Source of the DNA: Zoogloea sp021286885
GTDB lineage: Bacteria > Pseudomonadota > Gammaproteobacteria > Burkholderiales > Rhodocyclaceae
Reading direction: 5' to 3' (one strand)
Length of the DNA stretch: 64,000 nt
Assembly (NCBI RefSeq): GCF_041915215.1
Contig: NZ_JAYSBV010000002.1
Part shown: piece after piece, positions 25,739-33,621 of the stretch
Layout: the number at the start of each line of letters is the position of its first letter
Position numbering within the stretch: position 1 is the stretch's first letter
Notes under the pieces: generated by a model
Told to the model about the DNA's origin: nothing
The model's database searches: none
What the model saw: the letters and a program-made list of their open reading frames with translations, nothing else
Made by a program: the position numbers and the translations under genes

Positions 25739-27682
25739 TCACACTGCCTTGACCGAACCCTCGTCGAGGGTCGCGCCAAAGCGATTCTGCAATTCATGGA
25801 CAAACGGATCCTGGGCCAGGGCATTCCGGGCCAGGGCCAAGCGCTCGGCCTTGAGGGCCTGGTTGCGCCGGGCGGGGGTTTCGGTGGCGATCTCGCCCAC
25901 ATCGAGCTGCACCCGTACCGGGCGGCCCAACTGGGCAGAGAGGGCCTCCTGCAATTTCTCGGTTCCGCCCCGATTGAGCTTGAGCAGGTGGGAGAAAGCG
26001 CTATCGAGGCGCAGGCGGAACAGGTCCCCCTCCACCGCCAGCAGCTCGCTGTTGAGGGCCAACTCCCGGTTCATCCCGCCCAGATCCAGCTGATGCTGGA
26101 GCGCATGCCAGTCGATGCCATCCACCGGTACCGCCGGGGCCACGGGCTGAACGGGTGCAGCGGCGACCGGCGCAGGCACGGAAGCGACCGGGACCGGGGC
26201 CACAGGCGCAGCAGCAGGCGGCGCCACCGGGGCCGCCGAACGCGTAGCGGGTGCAGCGGGCGCAGACTCAGCCGGCAGGCCGTGGGCTTCGGGGGGCAGG
26301 TCTTCCCAGGGGGGAATGCTGCTACCGCCGTAGCTGCCGTAATCGGCGCTTTCCTTGCGGGCCGGGGCCGGAGCGGGTGCGGGTGCGGGTGCGGGACGCG
26401 AGGCCATCACAGGTGCAGGCCGGGGAGCAACGGGGGCAGACGCTGCCACAGGCGCAGACGCTGCCGGCGGCGTGGGCGCCGAAGCTTGGGCCGATGCGGG
26501 AGCCGATGCCGGAGCCGGAGCTTGAGTAGGCACTGGCAGAGGCCGGGCCTGACCACTGCCGCCATCGCCGCTGGCGAGCACCGCCCCCAGGCCAGGCGGC
26601 TGATCCGGGCGGAAGGCGAACAGGCGCAGGAGGGTCATGGAGAAGCCCGTGGCTTCATCCGGCGCCAAGGGCAGCTCATCGCGCCCGTGGATGGTGATCT
26701 GATAGGCCAGTTGCAGGAACTCGGCATCGAAGGCCGTGCTGTAGGGGGCAAGCCGGGCCGCTTCGAATTCGTCGCCCAGGGCCTGGGGCGCCAGTTGCAG
26801 CAGCGCAATCCGGTGCAGCAGGGTGGACAGGGACTGGAGCGCCGCATCAAACGAGAGACTACGGGCCTCCATGCTGTGGGCTGCGTCCATCAGGGCCCCC
26901 ACATCGCCCGCCTTGAGGGCATCCAGCAGGGCGTAGAGGTGGTCATCCCCCACCGTGCCAAGCATGTCCTGCACCGCCTGTTCTTCGACCTTGCCTGCCC
27001 CGTGGGCGATGGCTTGGTCGAGCAGGGACAGGGCATCCCGCATCGAACCGTTGGCAGCCTTGGCGATGGGGCGCAGGGCGGCGGGCTCGAAGGGCACTGC
27101 TTCAGCCTCAAGGAGGCGAGTCAGGTGGCCCACGATGTGGCCCTGGGGCATCTGCTTGAGGTTGAACTGGAGGCAGCGGGACAGCACCGTAACCGGGATC
27201 TTCTGCGGATCGGTGGTGGCGATGATGAACTTGACGTGCTCGGGGGGCTCTTCCAGGGTTTTCAGCATCGCATTGAAGGCGTGCCCGGTGAGCATGTGCA
27301 CTTCGTCGATCATGTAGACCTTGTAGCGCCCCTGGACCGGCGCATACACCGCCTGATCCAGCAGGGCCGCCATGTCGTCCACCCCCCGGTTGGAAGCGGC
27401 GTCCATTTCGACGTAATCGGGGAAGCGATCGGCATCAATGGCGCGGCAGGCGGAGCATTCGCCGCAGGGCGTTGCGGTGATGCCGGTCTCGCAGTTGAGC
27501 GCCTTGGCCAGGATGCGGGAAATGGTCGTCTTGCCCACCCCCCGGGTTCCGGTGAACAGGTAGGCGTGGTGCAGACGGCCAGTGGAGAGGGCATGGGTCA
27601 GGGCACGGACCACATGCTCTTGCCCGACGAGTGTCTCAAAGCTGCGCGGGCGCCACTTGCGGGCGAGTACTTGGTAAGCCAT
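25739..27682 (-). CDS. dnaX: DNA polymerase III tau/gamma subunit
   Basis: Clamp-loader ATPase that organises the replicative polymerase. The 647 residues have the AAA+ module with Walker A GTRGVGKTT, zinc site CETGITATPCGECSAC, Walker B MIDEVHML and the sensor 1 region TTDPQKIPVTVLSRC. A lid domain and a 200-residue Pro/Ala-rich linker (about residues 375-530) follow, then the tau-specific C-terminal domain. I see no slippery heptamer such as A-AAA-AAG at the end of the ATPase part, so a short gamma product by frameshifting is not supported. It is the first gene of dnaX-ybaB-recR. Confidence 0.95.
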   Translation of the reverse strand: MAYQVLARKWRPRSFETLVGQEHVVRALTHALSTGRLHHAYLFTGTRGVGKTTISRILAKALNCETGITATPCGECSACRAIDADRFPDYVEMDAASNRGVDDMAALLDQAVYAPVQGRYKVYMIDEVHMLTGHAFNAMLKTLEEPPEHVKFIIATTDPQKIPVTVLSRCLQFNLKQMPQGHIVGHLTRLLEAEAVPFEPAALRPIAKAANGSMRDALSLLDQAIAHGAGKVEEQAVQDMLGTVGDDHLYALLDALKAGDVGALMDAAHSMEARSLSFDAALQSLSTLLHRIALLQLAPQALGDEFEAARLAPYSTAFDAEFLQLAYQITIHGRDELPLAPDEATGFSMTLLRLFAFRPDQPPGLGAVLASGDGGSGQARPLPVPTQAPAPASAPASAQASAPTPPAASAPVAASAPVAPRPAPVMASRPAPAPAPAPAPARKESADYGSYGGSSIPPWEDLPPEAHGLPAESAPAAPATRSAAPVAPPAAAPVAPVPVASVPAPVAAAPVQPVAPAVPVDGIDWHALQHQLDLGGMNRELALNSELLAVEGDLFRLRLDSAFSHLLKLNRGGTEKLQEALSAQLGRPVRVQLDVGEIATETPARRNQALKAERLALARNALAQDPFVHELQNRFGATLDEGSVKAV

Positions 27683-27725
27683 GGCGGAATTCTAGCAGGC
27701 CCGCGCACCGGCTCGGGCGCGCATG

Positions 27726-27752
27726 AAAAAGGGGCGCCTTGTGGGGCGCCCC
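27726..27752 (-). terminator. Terminator of the 4.5S RNA gene
   Basis: Stem GGGGCGCC / GGCGCCCC with a 6-base loop followed on the minus strand by five T, 12 bases beyond the RNA 3' end and 44 bases before the dnaX start. Confidence 0.85.
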
Positions 27753-27763
27753 TCGGAATTGGG

Positions 27764-27863
27764 GTGGCGAGCCAGACCCCCGGCACTAGCAGGAAACGGC
27801 TGTGGCTGCTGCCTTCCGGCCCTGACCAGATTCACCGCTCTGCTATGCGGGGAGACCCGCCAC
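27764..27863 (-). ncRNA. ffs: 4.5S signal recognition particle RNA
   Basis: RNA component of the bacterial SRP, which with Ffh targets membrane proteins. On the minus strand the conserved tip GGTCAGGGCCGGAAGGCAGC forms the tetraloop and symmetric loops that bind Ffh. The flanks fold back over about 100 bases, and the ends close as GTGGCG with CGCCAC. A -10 box TAGAAT (27869-27874) lies six bases upstream of the predicted 5' end, and a terminator follows. The ends are deduced from pairing and may be off by a few bases. Confidence 0.9.
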
Positions 27864-27894
27864 GACGCATTCTAACAAAGCTTCCCAAAATTAC

Positions 27895-29349
27895 CTAATC
27901 TTTGTTGCCAGGCGCGGGTTTGAGGGGCAGCCGGATCTCCACCACCAACCCACCGCCAGGCCGGTTGCGGGCCTGGATGCGGCCTCCGTGGGCCTCGACG
28001 GCCCGCTTGGCAATCGCCAACCCGAGGCCGAAGCCGGTGGCCGTGTAGCCATTCGGCCCCCGGTAGAAAGGCTCGAAGATGGCGCCCAGATCCTCTTCCC
28101 GCACGCCGGGGCCCTGATCCTGCACCCGCAGCACAAACGCCGTGGCCGAAGGGTCGCCCTCCTGGAGCCCTTCAACCCCGGCATAAACTTCCACCCGGGT
28201 ATGCTCGGGGGTGTATTTGACGGCGTTGCGGATGATGTTCTCAAACGCCCGCTGGATGGGCTCGGAGCGCACCCGCAGCACGGCCTCCCCTGCTCCCTGG
28301 AAAACCAGGCTGCGTTGCTGGGCCTCGGCTTCAAAACCCGCATCGTCAGCAATGGCGGCGCACAGATCCACCAGCTCAAGCTGTTCCTCGGGCTCGTCCC
28401 GGGCGCCCGCATCCAGCCGGGCCAGGGTCAGGATCTGGCCCACCAGCTCATCAAGGCGCACCACCTCCCGGTCGATCCGCTCCATGGTCATGCCCAGCTT
28501 GGCCGGATCCTGGCGCGCCAGGCCAATGGCCGCCTGGAGCCGGGCCAGGGGCGAGCGCAGTTCATGGGAAATGTCGTGCAACAAGCGGCGCTGGGCACTC
28601 ATCAAATCCTGCAACTGCTGGGCCATGCGGTCGAACTCCTGGCCCAGGTCGGTGATTTCATCGCTGCGCTGCCCCATCAGGGGCGCCACCCGGGTATCCA
28701 AGCGCCCGGCGGCGACCGAGCGCAGGGCCCAACGCAGGCTGCGGATGGGCTTGGAGAAATACCAGGCCAGGGCCGCACTAAAGGCCAAGCTTGCCACCAA
28801 TCCGGCCAAGATCGGCAATAGAGGATCCGGTGGTACCGGCCCCCCCAGAGGGCCATGGCGAGGGCCAAACGGTGGCGGCCCACCCCGCCCCCCATCAAAT
28901 CCAAGCAAAGGCTCGCCCTTGTCCATATGCACAAACAGCAAATAGCGCACGCCTTCCAGGGACTCCACCCAGCGGGCCCGGGGGCGGGGCGTTTCGCGGC
29001 CCGCCTGCTCCCGGGCCAGTTGCAGCACTTCGGGCAACACCGGGCGCCCGCGCAAATCCTGGCCCTGTTCGTTGACCACCATCAGATCCAGCCCCTGCTC
29101 CTGGATCACCCAATCGTCCATGGCACGCTCCAGGGCTGGCAAACCGCCATGCTGGAGCAGATTGGCCGCCATGCCGAGCAGCATCCCGGCCCGGGGGCCG
29201 CCGCCAAAGCCCAGCTCCCGCTCGGCCTCCAGGCGGGTGCGCTCGCGCTCCTGATGCCACCAGACCGCCGTCCCCACGGTGCCCCCCGCCAGCAACAAGG
29301 CCAGCCAGAAAGCCAGGAAGAACTTCCAAAACAGGCGGCCCTGGGTCAT
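27895..29349 (-). CDS. Sensor histidine kinase, CpxA-like
   Basis: Membrane kinase, partner of the response regulator encoded just upstream. The 484 residues have TM1 at about 7-31 and a periplasmic region of about 150 residues whose end is Gly/Pro-rich (GGRGGPPPFGPRHGPLGG). TM2 lies at about 180-200, then HAMP to about 255. The phosphoacceptor helix has HDISHELRSPLARL. The ATPase domain has N (NIIRNAVKYT), G1 (DQGPGV), F (FEPFYRG) and G2 (GFGLGLAIAK) boxes. HDxSHELRSPLARL is the form found in the CpxA/RstB/QseC group. The start overlaps the regulator stop by four bases (ATGA). The signal is inferred to be envelope stress from the neighbouring genes. Confidence 0.9.
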   Translation of the reverse strand: MTQGRLFWKFFLAFWLALLLAGGTVGTAVWWHQERERTRLEAERELGFGGGPRAGMLLGMAANLLQHGGLPALERAMDDWVIQEQGLDLMVVNEQGQDLRGRPVLPEVLQLAREQAGRETPRPRARWVESLEGVRYLLFVHMDKGEPLLGFDGGRGGPPPFGPRHGPLGGPVPPDPLLPILAGLVASLAFSAALAWYFSKPIRSLRWALRSVAAGRLDTRVAPLMGQRSDEITDLGQEFDRMAQQLQDLMSAQRRLLHDISHELRSPLARLQAAIGLARQDPAKLGMTMERIDREVVRLDELVGQILTLARLDAGARDEPEEQLELVDLCAAIADDAGFEAEAQQRSLVFQGAGEAVLRVRSEPIQRAFENIIRNAVKYTPEHTRVEVYAGVEGLQEGDPSATAFVLRVQDQGPGVREEDLGAIFEPFYRGPNGYTATGFGLGLAIAKRAVEAHGGRIQARNRPGGGLVVEIRLPLKPAPGNKD

Positions 29350-30038
29350 TCGCGCACCAATTGGTAGCCCTGCCCACGCACGGTTTCGATCCAGGGACGG
29401 CCATCCTCCCGAGACCCCAGCTTGTGACGGATGCTGGACAGATGCACGTCGATACTCCGGTCAAAGCGCGCCAGGGGGCGCCCCAGGCCCTGCTCCGACA
29501 GATCGCCCTTGTTCACCACCCGACCCGCGCTACGGGCCAGGAGTTCGAGCAGATTGAATTCGGTACTGGTCAGATCCAGCACGTTGCCGTACCACTCGGC
29601 CCGGCGGCGTTGGGGCCACATCTGGAGCGGGCCGGCCACCACGGGCTCGTGGGCCGCCACCTGGGGCGCAGGGGTATCCTGGGTACGACGCAGGATGGCG
29701 CGGATGCGGGCCACCAGCTCCCGGGGGGTGCAGGGCTTGGGCACGTAGTCGTCGGCGCCCAACTCCAGGCCCACGATGCGATCCACGTCGTCGCCCCGGG
29801 CGGTCAGCATCAGTACCGGGATTTCGCTCTGGGCCCGAATCCGGCGCAGGGCCTCGATGCCGCCCACCCGGGGCATCATCACATCCAGCACCACAATCGC
29901 GTAGGCGCCCGACAGGGCCGCATTCACCCCGGCCTCGCCATCGTGCACGCAGTCGGCACTAAAACCTTCCTGTTCAATGTACTCACGCAACATGGACACC
30001 AGTTCCACATCGTCATCCACCAGCAAAACCTTGCTCAT
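29346..30038 (-). CDS. OmpR-family response regulator, CpxR-like
   Basis: DNA-binding regulator of the two-component pair. The 230 residues have an N-terminal receiver (KVLLVDDDVELVSMLREYIE, phospho-Asp in VVLDVMMPRVGG, Lys in YVPKPCTPRELVARI) and a C-terminal winged helix (DLTSTEFNLLELLARSAGRVV to VRGQGYQLV). The start at 30038 follows a strong GGAGG; an in-frame extension upstream is not homologous. Direct CTTAAC repeats spaced 10 bases apart lie upstream in the shared promoter region with bepA and are the natural candidate binding site. Confidence 0.92.
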   Translation of the reverse strand: MSKVLLVDDDVELVSMLREYIEQEGFSADCVHDGEAGVNAALSGAYAIVVLDVMMPRVGGIEALRRIRAQSEIPVLMLTARGDDVDRIVGLELGADDYVPKPCTPRELVARIRAILRRTQDTPAPQVAAHEPVVAGPLQMWPQRRRAEWYGNVLDLTSTEFNLLELLARSAGRVVNKGDLSEQGLGRPLARFDRSIDVHLSSIRHKLGSREDGRPWIETVRGQGYQLVRE

Positions 30039-30123
30039 CTTGAAAAAACCTCCATTGGCCTGACACACATCATACGAAGGCATCCATTACCCGCCCCCTT
30101 GCGGCCCTGGGGTTTTGCCCTGG

Positions 30124-30153
30124 CTTACCCCACCTTAACGCGTCTTAACACAA
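30124..30153. promoter_or_regulatory. Three tandem 10-bp CTTAAC-type repeats between the regulator and bepA genes
   Basis: CTTACCCCAC, CTTAACGCGT and CTTAACACAA start at 30124, 30134 and 30144, giving TTAAC-N5-TTAAC. On the minus strand this reads GTTAA-N5-GTTAA, the spacing of CpxR/OmpR-type sites (CpxR: GTAAA-N5-GTAAA). A further GTTAA lies at 30189-30193, and a minus-strand TATGAT that could be the -10 box of the regulator gene at 30069-30074. Confidence 0.55.
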
Positions 30154-30233
30154 GCGCCTGCGGGACGTCGCACAGGGCGCCCCAAAGCGTTAAGCTAAGC
30201 CCCCTTCCGTGGCTTCCCCGTCCTTCCGGCCCC

Positions 30234-31694
30234 ATGCGCATCCGACTCCTGTCTGCCCTCCTCGCTGGCTCCCTGAGCCTGGGCCTTGCCTCCACCCGGG
30301 CTGCCCTCAATCTGCCAGATCTGGGAGAGGCATCTGAAACAGTGATCTCACGCAATACAGAACAAACCCTGGGCACCCAGACCATGAACCAGTTGCGGGC
30401 CAGCGGCACCCTGCTGGACGACCCGGAAGTCAATGCATATCTGGACCAGCTCGGGCGCCGACTGCTCCAAGCCGACCCAAGCCAGAGCGGCCAGAGCTTC
30501 ACCTTCTTTGCAGTGGGTTCCCGGGAGCTCAATGCCTTTGCCCTGCCCGGCGGCTATGTGGGGGTGAATTCGGGGCTGATTCTGGCGACCCAAAACGAGA
30601 GCGAGCTGGCCTCGGTGCTGGCCCACGAAATCAGCCACGTCACCCAGCATCACATCGCCCGCCAGATCGCTGCCCAGACCAGCAACCAGATGGCCACCAT
30701 GGCCGCCCTGCTAGGTGCCCTGGTTGCAGCGGGCACCGGCAACGGCCAGGTGGCCATGGCGGCCATTACCGGCGCGACGGCCGCCCAACTCCAGAGCCAG
30801 ATCAACTACACCCGGGAGCACGAGCAAGAGGCGGACCGGGTGGGTTTCCGACTACTGAGTGATGCAGGCTTCGACCCCCGGGCCATGGCTTCGTTTTTTG
30901 AACGCCTGCAACGATCCACCCGGTTGGTGGAAGGCAACGTGCCCAGCTACATGCGCACCCACCCCTTAACCCAGACCCGGATCGCCGAAGCCCAGGATCT
31001 GGCCTTCAGCAAGCCTTATCGGCAGGTGCGGGACAGCCAAGAATTCCATCTGGTACGCGCCCTGCTGCGCAGCTACGACGGCACGCCTCAAGAGGCCGTA
31101 CGGCGCATGACCAAGGAACTGACCGAGGGCCGCTACCCGGACCGCCAGGCGGCCCGCTACGGCCTCGCAGCGGCGCGGCTGCGGGCCCAGGACTTTGCCC
31201 AGGCCCGCAAGGATCTGGAAGCCCTCGAAAAAGACGGCTTTCAGCACCCCATGTACGAAGCCCTGCTGGGCCAGGTGCTGATGCAATCCGGCCAGCTGCC
31301 CGTCGCCCGCAACCGCTACGAAGAAGCCCTCAAGCGCTACCCGCGCCACCTCCAGCTGGTGTACGACTACCCGCGCCTGCTGATGCAGATGGGCGACAAG
31401 GCCCGGGCGGCGCGCTTTGCCGAAGCCAAATTGCTGGACTATCCCCACGACATCACCCTGCACCAGACCGCCGCCGAGGCCTGGGCGGGTGCGGGCCAGA
31501 TGTTCAAGTCCCACTACCACCAGGGCGAGTACTACGCCGCCCTGGGGCGGCTCAAGGAGGCCGACGAGCAATTCACCATCGCCAGCCGCAGCTCCGATGG
31601 GGACACCCACGACCTGCTGATCCTTGACCCACGCATGAAAGCCATCAAGGAACAGCTGCGTGAGCAGCGCCGCAACAGCCGCGAAGGACAATGA
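30234..31694 (+). CDS. bepA: BepA/YfgC-type periplasmic M48 metalloprotease with TPR domain
   Basis: Periplasmic protease-chaperone that helps outer-membrane proteins fold or degrades stalled ones. The 486-residue precursor (E. coli BepA 487) has a signal peptide (MRIRLLSALLAGSLSLGLAS). The zinc site is HEISH in LAHEISHVTQHHIARQ, with the third ligand Glu in EHEQEADRVGFRLL. A C-terminal half of TPR repeats begins at about residue 300. The ATG at 30234 gives the signal peptide; the reading frame is open far upstream but lacks homology. It is divergent from the CpxRA-like pair and followed by a Spy/CpxP-like gene. Confidence 0.92.
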   Translation: MRIRLLSALLAGSLSLGLASTRAALNLPDLGEASETVISRNTEQTLGTQTMNQLRASGTLLDDPEVNAYLDQLGRRLLQADPSQSGQSFTFFAVGSRELNAFALPGGYVGVNSGLILATQNESELASVLAHEISHVTQHHIARQIAAQTSNQMATMAALLGALVAAGTGNGQVAMAAITGATAAQLQSQINYTREHEQEADRVGFRLLSDAGFDPRAMASFFERLQRSTRLVEGNVPSYMRTHPLTQTRIAEAQDLAFSKPYRQVRDSQEFHLVRALLRSYDGTPQEAVRRMTKELTEGRYPDRQAARYGLAAARLRAQDFAQARKDLEALEKDGFQHPMYEALLGQVLMQSGQLPVARNRYEEALKRYPRHLQLVYDYPRLLMQMGDKARAARFAEAKLLDYPHDITLHQTAAEAWAGAGQMFKSHYHQGEYYAALGRLKEADEQFTIASRSSDGDTHDLLILDPRMKAIKEQLREQRRNSREGQ

Positions 31695-31750
31695 CTCTTG
31701 GCTCAGTCAAACCCGTCGTCATCCTTGGTTTTTTAGCAAACTAACTGCGC

Positions 31751-31776
31751 TTTACACCCGTATAACCGTGCTTTAC
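31751..31776 (+). promoter_or_regulatory. Direct repeats upstream of the Spy/CpxP-like gene
   Basis: TTTAC (31751), ATAAC (31762) and TTTAC (31772) recur at 10-11 base intervals, 83-108 bases before the start codon. On the other strand the outer pair reads GTAAA, the CpxR half-site. It resembles the array at 30124-30153. Confidence 0.45.
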
Positions 31777-31858
31777 CGCCCCCCGGCGGATCATTCTCCC
31801 CATGCCACTGGCTAGCGACTGCCCCCCGGGCACACCTGCAAAAAATGAGGAGAACAAA

Positions 31859-32443
31859 ATGCAAGCACTCAACAAGACCCTGCGTAATCTGCTGATCGTG
31901 GCCGGCCTCGCCGTGCCGGTGATCGGTGTTGCGATGGGCAACAACGAACCCTGCCCCATGGACAAGGGTGGCCCCATGGGCGCCCCCCACCACGGCCCCA
32001 TGGGTGGCCCTGGCCCGATGATGGACGCTGGCGACCATCTGCCCCCCTTCCTGGGCGGCCTGGAGCTGAACGACGCCCAGCGCGACCAGATCTTCAAGAT
32101 CACCCATGACAACGCACCAGCCCTGCGTGACAAGGCCAAAGCCATCCACAAGGCCCAGACCGAACTCCACAAGCTGACCTTCTCGTCCCAGTACGACGAA
32201 GCCAAAGTCAAGGCCCTCGCCCAGGCTGCAGCCCAGGCCGGCGCCGAGCTGACCGTGCTGCGCACGGCTGAAGCCCACAAGATTTTCCTGGTGCTGACCC
32301 CTGAGCAACGCAAGAAGGCCGAAGAAATGAAGGCCGACTTCGAGCGCCGGGGCCCGGGCGCCCCCCGGGATGGCGGTCCTGGTGAGCGTCGTGACGACCG
32401 TCGGGGCGACAAGGACGGTCAGGGCCGGCGCGGCGAGCGTTAA
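31859..32443 (+). CDS. Spy/CpxP-like periplasmic protein
   Basis: Predicted periplasmic helical chaperone or stress sensor of the LTxxQ family. The 194 residues start with a signal-like segment (NLLIVAGLAVPVIGVAMG). A Met-, His-, Gly- and Pro-rich stretch follows (CPMDKGGPMGAPHHGPMG and more). Then come two LTxxQ-type motifs (LNDAQRDQIFKI and LTPEQRKKAEEMK) in an amphipathic helical region, and a basic, disordered tail rich in R, D and G. The start at 31859 follows a strong GAGGAG. The Met/His-rich stretch could bind metal such as copper, which is inference. Position beside a CpxRA-like pair mirrors cpxP in enterobacteria. Confidence 0.8.
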   Translation: MQALNKTLRNLLIVAGLAVPVIGVAMGNNEPCPMDKGGPMGAPHHGPMGGPGPMMDAGDHLPPFLGGLELNDAQRDQIFKITHDNAPALRDKAKAIHKAQTELHKLTFSSQYDEAKVKALAQAAAQAGAELTVLRTAEAHKIFLVLTPEQRKKAEEMKADFERRGPGAPRDGGPGERRDDRRGDKDGQGRRGER

Positions 32444-32517
32444 TCCGGCACCCAGGCTCAGGCGCCACGACGCCCGGGCCTACGATCCCACCACGACTCA
32501 TCTCCATGATCGTGCTT

Positions 32518-32542
32518 CACCCCGCTCCGGCGGGGTTTTTTT
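32518..32542 (+). terminator. Terminator of the Spy/CpxP-like gene
   Basis: Stem ACCCCGC / GCGGGGT with loop TCCG followed by seven T. Confidence 0.9.
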
Positions 32543-32563
32543 ATGGCGGGCGGCGGGCGGCGC

Positions 32564-33412
32564 TCAGCCCCAGTAATGGCGCTGGCTGCGCTCCAGCCAT
32601 TGCACAAACTTGGGGAAATCCAGCCCGCTGCGCTTGCGCAACTCCTTGGCCTGGTTGGCCAACTCACGCCAGCGGGGCTCAAAGGCCGGATTGGCAAAGG
32701 CCAGCACCACATCGTTGCCCTCGGGCACGTTGATGCACAGCAGACGGCCATCAAAGGCCTCGCCCAGCATGGCCAGATGCTCGGCCCGGGCGTCTTTCTC
32801 GCCGGCCAGGTTGGCCACCATCACGCCGCGCCCCGACAGGATTTCGGCCACCTGGCGGTAAAAGGCCGCCGAACTCACCGAGTCGGCCAGCCCGTAGCGG
32901 TCAAAAGCATCCATCATCACCACATCAAAACGCGCTCCCGTACGGGCAGCCTCGGCCACCTGGGCGGCGCCATCGGCCTCGATGATCTGGAAACGCTCGC
33001 CATCGGCGGGCACATCAAACAGATCACGGAAGGCGATCACATGGGGATCGATCTCCACCACGCACACCTCGCAGGCGGGCAGCTGGCGGTGACAGAACTT
33101 GGCCAGAGAACCGCCCCCCAGGCCCAGCATCAGGATGCGGCGCGGGCGCGGGATGAACAGCCAGAAGCTCATCATCGCCTGGGTGTACTCCAGTTCCAGC
33201 GCCCACGCATTGCGCCGCTGCATGGTGCTCTGGATGAGCGACAGGGAGAAATGCAGGCTGCGGGTGTCGGCATCGTCGATCACGAAGGGCTTGGCGTATT
33301 CGCCAGACAGCACCTGGCGCAGCACCGCGTTCCGGTCGGCATCGACGGGTTCAAGCAGATGAATGGTGTCTTCGGGGTTGAAGGGGCTGGGAAGGGTCAG
33401 ATAGGTCTGCAT
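32564..33412 (-). CDS. Spermidine-synthase-like methyltransferase-fold protein
   Basis: A 282-residue protein with the Rossmann fold of polyamine aminopropyltransferases: ILMLGLGGGSLAKF for the cofactor loop, VCVVEIDPHVI for the acidic residue binding the nucleoside, and IIEADGAAQV. The catalytic motif of true spermidine synthases (D-S/A-T-D-P) is replaced by DAFDRYGL, and the N-terminal substrate domain is short, so a polyamine product is not assured. Such proteins are often annotated as spermidine synthase-like. The start MQTYLTLPSPFN at 33412 is chosen for homology; the ribosome site is weak. Confidence 0.78.
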   Translation of the reverse strand: MQTYLTLPSPFNPEDTIHLLEPVDADRNAVLRQVLSGEYAKPFVIDDADTRSLHFSLSLIQSTMQRRNAWALELEYTQAMMSFWLFIPRPRRILMLGLGGGSLAKFCHRQLPACEVCVVEIDPHVIAFRDLFDVPADGERFQIIEADGAAQVAEAARTGARFDVVMMDAFDRYGLADSVSSAAFYRQVAEILSGRGVMVANLAGEKDARAEHLAMLGEAFDGRLLCINVPEGNDVVLAFANPAFEPRWRELANQAKELRKRSGLDFPKFVQWLERSQRHYWG

Positions 33413-33500
33413 GGAACAAAAAAACGATGACGGCGTAGAGCAGTTTTCACGCCAAGCGTGGGAACCACCATGGGAGGGACGAGATTCTGCCAAATCCCTC

Positions 33501-33527
33501 TCAAGCCGGGGGGCAATCAGCCGATAT
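33501..33527 (+). promoter_or_regulatory. Sigma-28 (FliA) promoter of the first chemoreceptor gene
   Basis: TCAAGCCG at 33501-33508 and GCCGATAT at 33520-33527, separated by exactly 11 bases. The FliA consensus is TAAAGTTT-N11-GCCGATAA, so 7 of 8 positions match in the -10 box. It lies about 95 bases before the start codon. Confidence 0.7.
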
Positions 33528-33621
33528 GGCTGCGAACCCTTGAGCAAATCCCAAGGGCAATGCGGCATCACCCGAGGGCACCCGTTCATTTCAGGCTATT
33601 GCCATTATCAGGATCTCCACC

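Noticed and set aside
26340..26540. Repetitive GC-rich stretch in dnaX that could be taken for a repeat element
   Set aside because: It encodes the Pro/Ala-rich linker of the tau subunit in frame; the repetition is at codon level.
26290..26560. Possible programmed frameshift site in dnaX
   Set aside because: The region after the ATPase domain is GC-rich and has no A-AAA-AAG type heptamer or similar slippery run.
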